Origin: a virus
DNA length: 33,416 nt
Strand: one strand, 5' to 3'
IMG/VR virus record: IMGVR_UViG_3300025892_000070
Location: 1-33,416 of that record
Positions 7,540 to 15,327 of the stretch are shown one piece after another (position 1 is the first letter of the stretch; each line of letters opens with the position of its first letter). The notes beneath the pieces are model-generated. The model was not told the DNA's origin. It worked only from the letters and a program-made list of their open reading frames with translations, and ran no database searches. A program made the translations under genes and the position numbers.

Positions 7540-8142
7540 ATGCCTGAACTTAAAATAAACGGTTACACATTTGCAACTCAAGCTGACGGCAACAATCCTG
7601 TGCTGGCGAGTAATGTTGATTTAGGTAGTGCTACGTTTCCTGCTGGGCATGTTCTACAGGTAAAAGGTGTAATTAGGAATACAGAATGGCAAGGACCAGA
7701 TACAGTAAATGATAATCATACGCTTTTTACAACTGACACTTTCACAACTACTGCACATACCAATACTGCATTTAAAGTAGAAATTACTCCAGCATCAAAT
7801 GCTTCTAAATTTCTTGTTCAATATGCAATTAATATTGGTAACACAAGTACCGGCATAAGTTTAAAATTGCATCGTGGTAATGCTACATCACCAATTTATG
7901 GTTCTAGTGGTAGTAGAACACCACAGAATTCTGGCAAAGAATGGACAGGAGATAATAATCAATCGTCTCAAACTTACTATTCTATACTAGATGAACCTGC
8001 AACTGATAGCACATTAACCTATTATCTTACTTATGTTTATTTTGGGGTTAAGCCTTGGTTTAACACAAATGTAAGCAGAAATGGTGCGGCGTATGATGAT
8101 GCGTATACATCCACTCTTATTGTTATGGAGATATCAGGATGA
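7540..8142 (+). CDS. Short tail adhesin, class A (TFPAGH type)
   Basis: A 200-residue adhesin. The tag MPELKINGYTFATQADGNNP is followed by VLASNVDLGSA and the junction TFPAGHVLQ from residue 32. The variable body (about 45-190) looks like a jelly-roll, with S/T-rich strands and KLHRGNATSPIYG, and the end is TLIVMEISG. The DNA from about 7613 to 7650 matches that of the gene at 8509 with one difference visible, although the bodies are unrelated in detail. It overlaps the chaperone at 8139 by ATGA. It probably forms a host-binding tip; the ligand is unknown. Confidence 0.78.
   Translation: MPELKINGYTFATQADGNNPVLASNVDLGSATFPAGHVLQVKGVIRNTEWQGPDTVNDNHTLFTTDTFTTTAHTNTAFKVEITPASNASKFLVQYAINIGNTSTGISLKLHRGNATSPIYGSSGSRTPQNSGKEWTGDNNQSSQTYYSILDEPATDSTLTYYLTYVYFGVKPWFNTNVSRNGAAYDDAYTSTLIVMEISG
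7633..7646 (+). repeat. 14-base junction core, copy 2
   Basis: ACGTTTCCTGCTGG at codon 32 of the adhesin at 7540; identity with copy 3 extends through about 40 bases with one mismatch. Confidence 0.9.
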
Positions 8143-8516
8143 CCGACTTTAGGAATCAAGCAATCTATGCATTATCTCCGGATGGAGATTGGATGTGGGA
8201 CGATGGTAATCTCATTTGGTGTAGCCCAAATGTTGCTCAACCAACACAAGCAGAAATAGATGCTAAATTAGCAGAACTAGAAGCAGCCGAACCACTACGC
8301 CTATTAAGAATAGAACGCAACCGATTACTACAAGAAACAGATTGGGAAATTACTAGAGGATTAGAAGAAGGATTAAATATAGATAGTTTAAAAACATATA
8401 GAACAGCACTTAGAAACTTACCACAACAAATAGAAGCTGGAGAAATAACAGCACCTACTTTGAATGACAATGGTATGTTAGTGTTTGAACATTGGCCGGA
8501 AAGAACAGATGCCTGA
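8139..8516 (+). CDS. Tail fibre assembly chaperone (Phage_tail_APC-like)
   Basis: A 125-residue protein: a variable start (MTDFRNQAIYALSPDGDWMW), then AEIDAKLAELEAAEPLRLL, RIERNRLLQETDW, a YRTALRNLPQQIEAGEITAP segment and the end FEHWPERTDA. A 49-base block in its core is identical to the chaperone gene at 21656. It overlaps its adhesin by ATGA and the next adhesin by 8 bases, which couples three genes. The expected job is folding or capping of the adhesin encoded just upstream. Confidence 0.85.
   Translation: MTDFRNQAIYALSPDGDWMWDDGNLIWCSPNVAQPTQAEIDAKLAELEAAEPLRLLRIERNRLLQETDWEITRGLEEGLNIDSLKTYRTALRNLPQQIEAGEITAPTLNDNGMLVFEHWPERTDA
8278..8326 (+). repeat. 49-base chaperone block A, copy 1
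   Basis: Encodes EAAEPLRLLRIERNRL in the chaperone at 8139; identical by eye to 21792-21840, about 13.5 kb away. Related, less exact blocks lie in the chaperones at 1781 and 22597. Confidence 0.88.
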
Positions 8517-9111
8517 AATAAGAATTAATAATAAAGTATTAGTAACACAAACTGGAGCGGCTGAGCCTGTATTGGCGAGTAATGTTAATTTAGGTAGTGC
8601 TACGTTTCCTGCTGGGCATATTATTCAGACAGTACAACATGTATTTACTGGAACTGCATCTATTAGTTCAGTATCTACTGATAGTTTTGCATCATTTAAT
8701 ATTCCGTTTAGTAAAGGAATTACTCCATTTCTAAGTTCATCAAAAATTTTGGTGAGCGTTAATATAAGTTTAGGACATGATGCAGGTTCAATTCATACTG
8801 CAATATACAGAGATGGAACTAAACTCACAGGAGCAGCAGGTGACGTAGCAGGAAATAGGTTTGGTAGTACCACTCTTTCTAGATATGCAAATCCTGCATA
8901 TGGTTTTGGTTGTAATTCAATGAGTTTTAATTATTTAGATTCACCAACAATACCTACCACACCTATAGAAATTGTTTATGAAATAAAAGCAACTCTTGGT
9001 GCAAGTTATAATGATGGTATATATTTGAATCATAGTGCGAGTGACAGTACTAATATGGATTACACACCAAGAACAGCATCTTTTATGACATTATTTGAGA
9101 TAGCACAATGA
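8509..9111 (+). CDS. Short tail adhesin, class A (TFPAGH type)
   Basis: A 200-residue adhesin. The start is placed at the ATG in 8509, giving the tag MPEIRINNKVLVTQTGAAEP; longer starts would add unrelated residues. Then VLASNVNLGSA and TFPAGHIIQ from residue 32, at the same spacing as in the gene at 7540. The body contains HTAIYRDGTKLTGAAG and an MSFNYLDSPTIPT segment, typical of phage jelly-roll domains with a YxDxP motif before the last strands, and ends FMTLFEIAQ. It overlaps the next chaperone by ATGA. Confidence 0.78.
   Translation: MPEIRINNKVLVTQTGAAEPVLASNVNLGSATFPAGHIIQTVQHVFTGTASISSVSTDSFASFNIPFSKGITPFLSSSKILVSVNISLGHDAGSIHTAIYRDGTKLTGAAGDVAGNRFGSTTLSRYANPAYGFGCNSMSFNYLDSPTIPTTPIEIVYEIKATLGASYNDGIYLNHSASDSTNMDYTPRTASFMTLFEIAQ
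8602..8615 (+). repeat. 14-base junction core, copy 3
   Basis: ACGTTTCCTGCTGG at codon 32 of the adhesin at 8509. Confidence 0.9.
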
Positions 9112-9470
9112 ATTATCTAGCAAAAGCATTGGGGGAATTAAGACCACAAGAAGGCATGATTTATAATTCAGAATTACCACCAATTGCAAGTAAAATAATT
9201 TATGATTCTGAATCAACTGTTAAAATTACACAAGAAGAATTAGATAACAAAATACAAGAAATTAAAGATAGGCAACCACTACGCCTGCTAAGAATAGAAC
9301 GTGATCGATTGCTACAAGAAACAGATTGGCGTTTTCGTTCAGACCTAACACCATCTCAAGCATGGATTGACTATTGCCAAGCATTGAGAGATTTACCTGC
9401 AAACAGTGAACCACAATTGAATGAGAATGGAGAATTGACAAACGTAACATGGCCGGAGAAACCTGAATGA
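9108..9470 (+). CDS. Tail fibre assembly chaperone (Phage_tail_APC-like)
   Basis: A 120-residue protein: a variable start (MNYLAKALGELRPQEGMIYN), EELDNKIQEIKDRQPLRLL, RIERDRLLQETDWRFRSDLT, then a WIDYCQALRDLPANSEPQLN segment and WPEKPE. A 48-base block around ETDWRFRSDLTP is identical to the chaperone gene at 21656, while the first part of the core differs. It is coupled by ATGA both to the adhesin before it and to the protein after it. The likely role is to chaperone the product of 8509-9111. Confidence 0.85.
   Translation: MNYLAKALGELRPQEGMIYNSELPPIASKIIYDSESTVKITQEELDNKIQEIKDRQPLRLLRIERDRLLQETDWRFRSDLTPSQAWIDYCQALRDLPANSEPQLNENGELTNVTWPEKPE
9306..9353 (+). repeat. 48-base chaperone block B, copy 1
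   Basis: Encodes RLLQETDWRFRSDLTP in the chaperone at 9108; identical by eye to 21836-21883. Confidence 0.88.
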
Positions 9471-10222
9471 GCGGAACGATTACATTGGGTGGGAAGACAT
9501 TAGCAAGTCATAGTAATGATACGGATAAATTAAGTCTAAGCGGAGATGTAGGAATACCTAGCGGTACTACATCAAACAGACCAGTATCTCCTTCCATTGG
9601 AACAAGTTATTACAATACAGAATTAAATGCTGTAGAGATGTATGTTGGACAATCACAATGGTTAACAGTTCAATACAGATATAAATGGATGTATCCTAGA
9701 GATAGTAATATTAATAATGGAATAATATCACCTGATGGTCAGAAGTGGTGGGGGAATGGTCAAGTTGCAAGTTCATATGGAGGTGTGATTTTGAATAGAG
9801 TATTTCCTGGAGATTTTACAGTAGTTGCATCTTGGCAACAAGATTTTCGTGGTGCGGGTATGGTATATAGAGATAGTGCTAGTTTAGACGATTTCACTGG
9901 TGATGGAGGCAATGGACCTTATTGGGGAGCAATAGGACAATCTGGATTTAGTCCTGCTTCTCCTGCATATAGTATATTATCTCAATATTATGCTCCTATA
10001 ACAGGAGACACCAGTAATACATTCTATTATTTTAAATGGCAAAGAAGTGGAAACACATTAACCTTACAGTATAGTGCGACATCAGCAACTGGTCCTTGGA
10101 CAAATTTTAATACTAATTATACGGCTACTTGTGCAACAAGTAATGAAGTAATTATAGGTGCAGGTGAAGCAAACGTCGGAGAAGTAAAACCATTAACACT
10201 AATAAGTGTAACAGAAGGATAG
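9467..10222 (+). CDS. Virion adhesin with concanavalin-like body
   Basis: A 251-residue protein. The tag is MSGTITLGGKTLASHSND, of the GTLKVGG..ASHS kind also at 10227 and 15555. Residues about 30-65 carry PSGTTSNRPVSPSIGTSYYN, a segment common in phage fibre proteins (compare the TAQRPSSP segment in the 1313-residue protein). The rest, with DFTVVASWQQDFRGAGMVYR and FYYFKWQRSGNTLTLQYSA, looks like a concanavalin-type beta-sandwich that could bind glycan. It is coupled by ATGA to a chaperone upstream, but the gene after it is another adhesin and no partner follows directly. The lectin fold is an inference. Confidence 0.68.
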   Translation: MSGTITLGGKTLASHSNDTDKLSLSGDVGIPSGTTSNRPVSPSIGTSYYNTELNAVEMYVGQSQWLTVQYRYKWMYPRDSNINNGIISPDGQKWWGNGQVASSYGGVILNRVFPGDFTVVASWQQDFRGAGMVYRDSASLDDFTGDGGNGPYWGAIGQSGFSPASPAYSILSQYYAPITGDTSNTFYYFKWQRSGNTLTLQYSATSATGPWTNFNTNYTATCATSNEVIIGAGEANVGEVKPLTLISVTEG

Positions 10223-10226
10223 ATTA

Positions 10227-11246
10227 ATGCCAGGAACTCTTAAAGTTGGTGGAAACATAATAGCAAGTCACACAGGTGTAGAAGGTGCGGGAACTGTTAC
10301 GCTAGGGAATGTTGTGCTGGGTGATTCAGCGGTTCCTACAAATAATTACACGTTCCGCAACAAGATTATCAACGGTGGAATGCAGATTGACCAAAGAAAT
10401 GCTGGCGCAAGCGTAGGTCCATTTGCATCCGCGAGTGCAGGATACAAAGGTGTAGATAGATGGTTTATAGCTAGCGATCCTATGACTTCACAACAGATAA
10501 CAGGAAATACACCTACAGGATTTTCCCATTATTTAAAACTTACTAAAGGATCAGGAAGTAATATTGATATTCGTCAAACTGTAGAATTGCCTGCTGCAGG
10601 TCAAGCAGGACAATTTGGTGTTGGTTCTGTTTGGACTTTAAGTTTTTATGCTAAGTCAGTAGCTGGTGGTGAAACTTTAAATTTTAGTAGTTATTTTCGT
10701 CTTGGAGTTGCAACAGGCACTTTTACTGCTGTTTCAGCACCTACACCAAGTAGTATTACATTAACAACAAATTGGACAAGATACTCAGTACTTTTTACAA
10801 TTGATGTATCTCCAGGTGCAAGTGATTTATGTATAGCATTCGGATTAAACACTACAGCAACAGAGTTGCATTTAACTGGAGTCCAGCTTGAAGAAGGACC
10901 TGTTGCCACTCCATTTGAGCATCGTTCGATTGGGGTGGAGCTAAAGTTGTGTAAAAGATATTATGCAACTGGAAGAGTTTCTGGATTGCTTGCTTATGCT
11001 GGTGGCAGACAATCTGCTTTTACAGATGTTAATTTTGAAGTTGAAATGAGAGCAGTCCCAACTGCTTATGTCACACATGATGGAACAACAGGAACAATTA
11101 GAGACAATAATAGTGCAGTCACATATAGTGGCTGGACAACAATAGGGGGTACAAATAAATATGTCGCAGTTAGAAATGGCAATGCTAGTGTGGGCGCCCC
11201 AAGTCACCATTTTAGTACAACTTATTTTGCAGATGCGGAATTATGA
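10227..11246 (+). CDS. Class B adhesin (FRNKIING ... ATPFEHR type)
   Basis: A 339-residue protein with four parts: the tag MPGTLKVGGNIIASHTG; FRNKIINGGMQIDQRN from residue 42; a jelly-roll or carbohydrate-binding-like domain with DRWF and FWTLSFYAK-type strands (WTLSFYAKSVAGG) up to LTGVQLEEGPVATPFEHR near residues 217-234; and a variable C-terminal region after ELKLCKRYYATG. The two conserved borders occur in four proteins here and widely in marine phage tail proteins. The C-terminal region differs completely between copies and is probably the exposed binding part. An acidic 78-residue partner follows with an ATGA overlap. Confidence 0.8.
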   Translation: MPGTLKVGGNIIASHTGVEGAGTVTLGNVVLGDSAVPTNNYTFRNKIINGGMQIDQRNAGASVGPFASASAGYKGVDRWFIASDPMTSQQITGNTPTGFSHYLKLTKGSGSNIDIRQTVELPAAGQAGQFGVGSVWTLSFYAKSVAGGETLNFSSYFRLGVATGTFTAVSAPTPSSITLTTNWTRYSVLFTIDVSPGASDLCIAFGLNTTATELHLTGVQLEEGPVATPFEHRSIGVELKLCKRYYATGRVSGLLAYAGGRQSAFTDVNFEVEMRAVPTAYVTHDGTTGTIRDNNSAVTYSGWTTIGGTNKYVAVRNGNASVGAPSHHFSTTYFADAEL

Positions 11247-11479
11247 GTTCAATAACAAATGTAAAATACATGGCTCAAATAAATTTTGATCCAAATGCTG
11301 AAATTAAATTTAGTAATGGTGAAAATATCAGATTTTTAGCAACTATTGACGGTATAGAAAAGTCTGTACCATTTCATTCTGGAAATAAGGATTACATAGA
11401 AATAATGGAAATGGTTGAAAAAGGCGAACTTACTATTAGTGATGCTGACGAACCTTCACAAGAGGAACCGCAATCGTGA
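11243..11479 (+). CDS. Small acidic partner of class B adhesin (divergent)
   Basis: A 78-residue protein. Its N-terminal part is variable; the end (KSVPFHSGNKDYIEIMEMVE, then DADEPSQEEPQS) aligns with the three other acidic partners, where the same place reads TVPFASGNTEYQEYLAWLAE and then EPSDEPPQEEP. It is the most divergent member: YQEYLAWLAEGN has become YIEIMEMVEKGE. Like the others it directly follows a class B adhesin, here with an ATGA overlap. The sequence style resembles small phage tail proteins with a DYQ.YL.W...GN.P.P motif. A chaperone-like role parallel to the APC proteins is my inference from gene pairing. Confidence 0.65.
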   Translation: MSSITNVKYMAQINFDPNAEIKFSNGENIRFLATIDGIEKSVPFHSGNKDYIEIMEMVEKGELTISDADEPSQEEPQS

Positions 11480-11970
11480 GTAAAGCAAGAGAAATATCCA
11501 AGTTTGCATCCAAATTAACTGTACAAACAAACTCAGTACTCATTGATTCATTGAATACTACAAATGCCAATATTGTTTTTGCTACAACTTTAAGTGAATT
11601 ATCAGATATAAATTCAGCAACTGCAACTGCCAATCAAGTTCTGACTACAGATGGATCAGGCAATTTTTATTTTAGAACGGTATCAGAAAACTTTATAACA
11701 TCACTATCTCAATTATCAGATGTCAATTCAACTGGAAATGCTAATCAAGTTCTGACTACAGATGGTTCGGGTAATTTTTATTTTACAACAGTACAGCATC
11801 CAGAAGCAAACACAGGAGGTGGTGCGTCATTAGATATTGGAAACTGGGATATAACAACTGATGGTTCTTCTAACTTATTGTTTACTTACAACAATGTAAA
11901 CAAATTAAATCTAAACACAAGTGGTGCATTAATAGTTTCTGATGATATAGAAGCATATGGCAATCCCTAA
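11476..11970 (+). CDS. Short fibre-shaft protein
   Basis: A 164-residue protein starting at a GTG that overlaps the previous stop (GTGA). The tag MSKAREISKFASKLTV belongs to the AR..(S/A)(K/E)F group also at 13599, 14221 and 18638. Two near-identical shaft repeats follow: LSELSDINSATATANQVLTT plus DGSGNFYF, and LSQLSDVNSTGNANQVLTTD plus GSGNFYF. The same repeat unit occurs in the proteins at 3495, 26744 and 32797. The C-terminal part has short strands (LDIGNWDITTDG, LNTSGALIVSDDIEAYGNP). It is probably a trimeric shaft segment lacking a binding tip of its own. Confidence 0.7.
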   Translation: MSKAREISKFASKLTVQTNSVLIDSLNTTNANIVFATTLSELSDINSATATANQVLTTDGSGNFYFRTVSENFITSLSQLSDVNSTGNANQVLTTDGSGNFYFTTVQHPEANTGGGASLDIGNWDITTDGSSNLLFTYNNVNKLNLNTSGALIVSDDIEAYGNP

Positions 11971-13310
11971 TGGCAGTAAATGAAAACGGCTCAATAAAAT
12001 TTTCTGATATAATAAGTGAATATAGAAACAAAGCCAATCATCCTACTTTATCCGATTCTAAGTTAAGTACATTTCAAGGCTGGCAAGATCACGACCGTGA
12101 TGCTACACTACCGTCAAATAATATAAAATTTTCAGACCTCAGAGGTCTACCAAAACCAAGAGCAAAAAATTTAGCAGATTTGCAGACACCGTTAATCATA
12201 TCAAATGCAATCCGAACTTGGTCAACTGGTACAAGTAAATTAGATATAGAATTTAATACTATTGCAGATGGAGAAGAATATAATGAAGTAGATTACTATA
12301 TTCAAACAACAACAGCAAATTCACAACCATCTAATACTCAAGGTAATTGGATATTTCTGAATCCAAATGACAGTCAGGTATCTGGACAAACTAAAGAATT
12401 TAACACTACGCAAGACCCAGATTTTAAATTGTACTATTGGGTAAAAGCTACAAATACTGCAAACTCACAAAATTATGATATCAATCCCACACCATATGAA
12501 TATCATTCTCCTCCAAAATCATATTTTATGGGTACAATATATCCAAATATAACTATCAATGATGTAGATGTTCAATCTGATTATATAAGTTATGCCCGAC
12601 CAACAAGGACCGTGGAAATTAATCCAAATTGGACATGGACTCCAGCAGAAGTATATGCTTGGAACGGAATGACAGATCCTGCTAATGGTGGCACAAGTTC
12701 TGTTGTGGATAAATATAAGGTTTTTTATAGTGCTACCCCAACTTCCGCTGCAGACATTGGAGATACAGGAACAACAATTAGTAATTGGGATGGAAACAGT
12801 TTTAAAGAAGTTGAAATTACAGGAACAAGAACATACACTCTCGGTGTAACTAGACAAATGAATGCACATGATGAAAAAGGTGACGAAAAAACTTGGTATG
12901 ATAATTGGAGAGTTACCCCAATTAGACATGTTAGTCCTGGATATCGTTTCTGGGTAGAGCATCCAAATGGCATGAATTGGAGTCATATTGGAAATTGTCA
13001 AGGTGTTTATACATCATTAAATCTTCCAAATGGTACTGGAGGTGGTGGAACACTTTGGTATGTTCAAATGAGTTCAGAACCGCCTACTTTAACTACTGCA
13101 AACTTTGTTGCAGATGAAAACGTAGTTTTTCAACCTAATATTTCAGGCGCAACCTTCTATAGTAGCAATTCATTTACACAACCATATAATGTTTGGAGAT
13201 ACTATTTTATTTTAAGATTAACTCAAGATTATAATCTCTATAATGGATATAGATATCATTATTATTGGCAGTATTCAAGTTGGCGTTCACTTATAGTATA
13301 TGCATGTTAA
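11970..13310 (+). CDS. Virion protein with FSDI/FSDL start, 446 residues
   Basis: This protein starts in a TAATG overlap. Residues 1-70 hold MAVNENGSIKFSDIISEYRN and later NNIKFSDLRGLPKP; the paired I(K/S)(F/L)SD(I/L) motif framing a short sequence is a recurring start of phage baseplate or fibre proteins. The remainder is a long region rich in W, Y, N and T with no clear repeats, including a fibronectin-like stretch (RTWSTGTSKLDIEFNTIADG, YYWVKATNTANSQNYD) that suggests one or two Ig-like domains. It ends with a tyrosine-rich tail, YHYYWQYSSWRSLIVYAC. A host-contact role is plausible but the C-terminal body is not recognised. Confidence 0.62.
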   Translation: MAVNENGSIKFSDIISEYRNKANHPTLSDSKLSTFQGWQDHDRDATLPSNNIKFSDLRGLPKPRAKNLADLQTPLIISNAIRTWSTGTSKLDIEFNTIADGEEYNEVDYYIQTTTANSQPSNTQGNWIFLNPNDSQVSGQTKEFNTTQDPDFKLYYWVKATNTANSQNYDINPTPYEYHSPPKSYFMGTIYPNITINDVDVQSDYISYARPTRTVEINPNWTWTPAEVYAWNGMTDPANGGTSSVVDKYKVFYSATPTSAADIGDTGTTISNWDGNSFKEVEITGTRTYTLGVTRQMNAHDEKGDEKTWYDNWRVTPIRHVSPGYRFWVEHPNGMNWSHIGNCQGVYTSLNLPNGTGGGGTLWYVQMSSEPPTLTTANFVADENVVFQPNISGATFYSSNSFTQPYNVWRYYFILRLTQDYNLYNGYRYHYYWQYSSWRSLIVYAC

Positions 13311-13317
13311 AAAGGAG
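13311..13317 (+). promoter_or_regulatory. Strong ribosome binding site AAAGGAG
   Basis: AAAGGAG lies 6 bases before the ATG at 13324, the best Shine-Dalgarno match noticed in the window. Most other genes here start in overlaps without such a site, so the 89-residue gene can be translated independently of the gene before it. Confidence 0.75.
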
Positions 13318-13323
13318 TAAAAT

Positions 13324-13593
13324 ATGATTAAAGAATTTATAGTCACAAGACAATATATGAGCCCAGTTTCAAATGGAGCAACAATAGTTTATTTTGATGA
13401 GCCTACAAATACTATTACTTCTAAAGAAGATTTTGAAATTGAACTTAAACATGACATGGAAATCTTAGTCATAGATGAAAATGATAGAGAAAAATCATTG
13501 ACCATTGATGTTGTTTTAGATGAACAAGGTAAATATAATGAAGAGGCTACTTTAAAAAAAATTGAAGATCTTTTACCAACAATAACTTTCTAA
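13324..13593 (+). CDS. Small protein of unknown function, 89 residues
   Basis: Starts MIKEFIVTRQYMSPVSNGAT after a strong ribosome site. It is charged and balanced, with alternating short strands (ATIVYFDEPTNTITSKEDFE, MEILVIDENDREKSLTIDVV) and a probable helix at the end (EEATLKKIEDLLPTI). It lacks the N/G/S-rich adhesin composition and lies where a partner protein would be expected, after the 446-residue protein. By position it may be that protein's chaperone or partner, but it shows neither the APC core nor the YQEYLAWLAEGN motif. Function is not recognised. Confidence 0.6.
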   Translation: MIKEFIVTRQYMSPVSNGATIVYFDEPTNTITSKEDFEIELKHDMEILVIDENDREKSLTIDVVLDEQGKYNEEATLKKIEDLLPTITF

Positions 13594-13598
13594 AAAAC

Positions 13599-14213
13599 AT
13601 GAGCAGAGCAAGAAGTTTTTCTAAACTAATTAATAAATCAAACTATCTAGCACATCGCGGAACAAGTTCTGTTGCTGATTTATCACCTACGGAAACAGAT
13701 GTTGCTGCTGAAATAAGTTCTAATCCAATACCTGCTTTTGTGGGAATGATTGGTGCGTTTTCAATGGCAACAACAACTGAATGGAAAACAACAAATCGGT
13801 GGATTGTTTGTGATGGTTCTGCAATATCTAGAACAATCTATAGTGATTTGTTCACTGTAGTTGGAACAACGTGGGGTATAGGTGATGGTTCTAGTACATT
13901 TAATTTACCGAATTTACAAGGTGCTTTTTTAAGAGGTACTGGAACAGGGACAATAAACGCAAGAAATAAAACCGCAGTTGCTGTTGGAAGTCTCCAAGAA
14001 GATAATTTTCAATCACACCATCATCAGTATAGAAGTGAAGGTTGGCAAACGGGGTATAGTGGTGGAATGAATTTAGTTACAACAAGTACAAATTATAATC
14101 AAACTATGACTACAAACCATGACATTGTACAATATGGTAGTAATGGAACACCCAGACACACTTCAGAAACTTATCCATATAATGCTTCTGTTCAATTTTG
14201 TATAAAATTTTAA
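13599..14213 (+). CDS. Tail fibre with phage tail collar domain (copy 1)
   Basis: A 204-residue protein. The tag is MSRARSFSKLINKSN. Residues about 45-125 are a phage tail collar domain: a G-x-(I/M)-x-x-F/Y segment, W-(I/L)-(V/I)-CDGSAISR, WGIGDGSSTFNLPNLQGAFL and RGTGTG. The variable region that follows has an HHHQYRSEGW stretch; the histidines could bind metal, as they do in fibre tips of this architecture. The end is NASVQFCIKF. A 120-base stretch and the gene end are identical or nearly so in the next gene. It probably forms a short trimeric fibre or tip. Confidence 0.85.
   Translation: MSRARSFSKLINKSNYLAHRGTSSVADLSPTETDVAAEISSNPIPAFVGMIGAFSMATTTEWKTTNRWIVCDGSAISRTIYSDLFTVVGTTWGIGDGSSTFNLPNLQGAFLRGTGTGTINARNKTAVAVGSLQEDNFQSHHHQYRSEGWQTGYSGGMNLVTTSTNYNQTMTTNHDIVQYGSNGTPRHTSETYPYNASVQFCIKF
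13872..13991 (+). repeat. 120-base direct repeat within collar domains, copy 1
   Basis: Starts at TGGGGTATAGGTGATGG and ends at GTTGGAAGT. It is identical, as read by eye, to 14515-14634. It encodes the conserved heart of the collar domain and the RGTGTG segment, while sequence on both sides has diverged. Confidence 0.9.
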
Positions 14214-14220
14214 AGGTAAG

Positions 14221-14853
14221 ATGGCTAGTAAGGCTAAAATATTTTCAAGATTTATAAACAATTTAGATGTTGTAAATGACCAAATTATAATAAATACAGT
14301 AACGATTGATGATTCATCAATAACAAATACTAACATGGGTGCAAATATTCAAATTGGAGGTTCTGATTTATCTAGTACTTTGTTAAGTGCAGCACCAATT
14401 GGTACAATATTAAATTATGCCGCCGAAACAGCACCATTAGGATGGTTAATTTGTGACGGGTCCGCAATTTCAAGAACAACATACGTTAATTTATTTACAG
14501 CAATCAGCACAGCATGGGGTATAGGTGATGGTTCTAGTACATTTAATTTACCGAATTTACAAGGTGCTTTTTTAAGAGGTACTGGAACAGGGACAATAAA
14601 CGCAAGAAATAAAACCGCAGTTGCTGTTGGAAGTTTCCAAGAAGACCAATTTCAAGGACACTATCATAGAGTTAGAACTTATGCAGGAACGGCAACTTAT
14701 AGAATAAGTAGAAGAGCGGATAATGGTCCAACAGTTGCTTTTTACGATTCTGAAGTATTGCAGCCAACTCCCGATGGAACAAATGGTAATCCTAGATATT
14801 CCGATCAAACAAATCCATATAATGCTTCTGTTCAATTTTGTATAAAATATTAA
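14221..14853 (+). CDS. Tail fibre with phage tail collar domain (copy 2)
   Basis: A 210-residue protein 7 bases after copy 1, with almost the same leader (TTAAAGGTAA) before its ATG. The tag MASKAKIFSRFINNLD resembles copy 1, and a spacer IQIGGSDLSSTLLSAA leads to the collar domain from about residue 59 (PIGTILNYAAETAPLGWLIC, DGSAISR, WGIGDGSSTFNLPNLQ). The variable tip from about residue 140 differs from copy 1: it has a single HYHR motif and then TYAGTATYRISRRADNGPTV. It ends NASVQFCIKY. This is a tandem duplicate with a different tip, followed by a chaperone that may serve both. Confidence 0.85.
   Translation: MASKAKIFSRFINNLDVVNDQIIINTVTIDDSSITNTNMGANIQIGGSDLSSTLLSAAPIGTILNYAAETAPLGWLICDGSAISRTTYVNLFTAISTAWGIGDGSSTFNLPNLQGAFLRGTGTGTINARNKTAVAVGSFQEDQFQGHYHRVRTYAGTATYRISRRADNGPTVAFYDSEVLQPTPDGTNGNPRYSDQTNPYNASVQFCIKY
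14515..14634 (+). repeat. 120-base direct repeat within collar domains, copy 2
   Basis: Identical by eye to 13872-13991. The two copies are 643 bases apart in direct orientation, so recombination between them would give a single collar gene with the first start and the second tip. Confidence 0.9.
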
Positions 14854-14860
14854 AGGTAAA

Positions 14861-15289
14861 ATGATAGCATATAATATACATAACGCAAATCAAGTTCCAA
14901 GGCAAGAATCTCCATTGGAGCCTGGAGTATGGTTAATGCCAGGACAATGCACTGATGTGGAGCCACCAGAATTTAATCAAGAAACACACACATGTAAATT
15001 CAATGGAGCCGAATGGATTGTTGAATTAATTCCTGTTAAAGAAGAAGAGCCAACTCCAGAACCAATTCCAGCAATGGAATTATTAAGAATGGAAAGAGAT
15101 TCTAAATTAGCACAATCTGATTGGAGAGTCAACACTGATTATCCATATGATGACCAAGAAGCTTGGAAAACATATAGAGAGGAACTAAGACAACTTCCTC
15201 AACAAATAGAAACTGGTGTTATACCTGCTCCTACATTAGATGAAAATTATCAATTAGTTTTTGATAATTGGCCTGTTGAACCATCATAA
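14861..15289 (+). CDS. Tail fibre assembly chaperone (Phage_tail_APC-like)
   Basis: A 142-residue protein with a longer, different N-terminal part (MIAYNIHNANQVPRQESPLE, FNGAEWIVELIPVKEEEPTP) and then the family core in diverged form: AMELLRMERDSKLAQSDWRV, a YREELRQLPQQIETGVIPAP segment and a final NWPVEPS. The N-terminal GAEW.VE pattern is that of tail assembly chaperones that pair with collar-type fibres. It lacks the shared DNA block of the other chaperones, so it probably moved with the collar genes. It starts 7 bases after copy 2 and ends at a possible late promoter. Confidence 0.83.
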   Translation: MIAYNIHNANQVPRQESPLEPGVWLMPGQCTDVEPPEFNQETHTCKFNGAEWIVELIPVKEEEPTPEPIPAMELLRMERDSKLAQSDWRVNTDYPYDDQEAWKTYREELRQLPQQIETGVIPAPTLDENYQLVFDNWPVEPS

Positions 15290-15292
15290 ATA
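15286..15292 (+). promoter_or_regulatory. Putative T4-type late promoter ATAAATA
   Basis: CATAAATATTG overlaps the stop of the chaperone and lies 36 nt before the start at 15328, in one of only a few true gaps. T4 late promoters carry TATAAATA at -10 and marine relatives use an ATAAATA core. Matching elements with nearly equal spacing stand at 19899 and 23680. No -35 is expected for this promoter class. Confidence 0.5.
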
Positions 15293-15327
15293 TTGTATAT
15301 AATATAAAACTTTCTTAACCAAAATAT

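Noticed and set aside
12519-13001. 160-codon minus-strand open frame
   Set aside because: It lies wholly inside the 446-residue gene, is rich in C, I and S as antisense frames in this AT-rich sequence are, and overlaps another antisense frame.
15290-15327. Rho-independent terminator in the gap
   Set aside because: The gap is AT-rich but shows no GC stem followed by a T run; the other gaps likewise gave no convincing hairpin.
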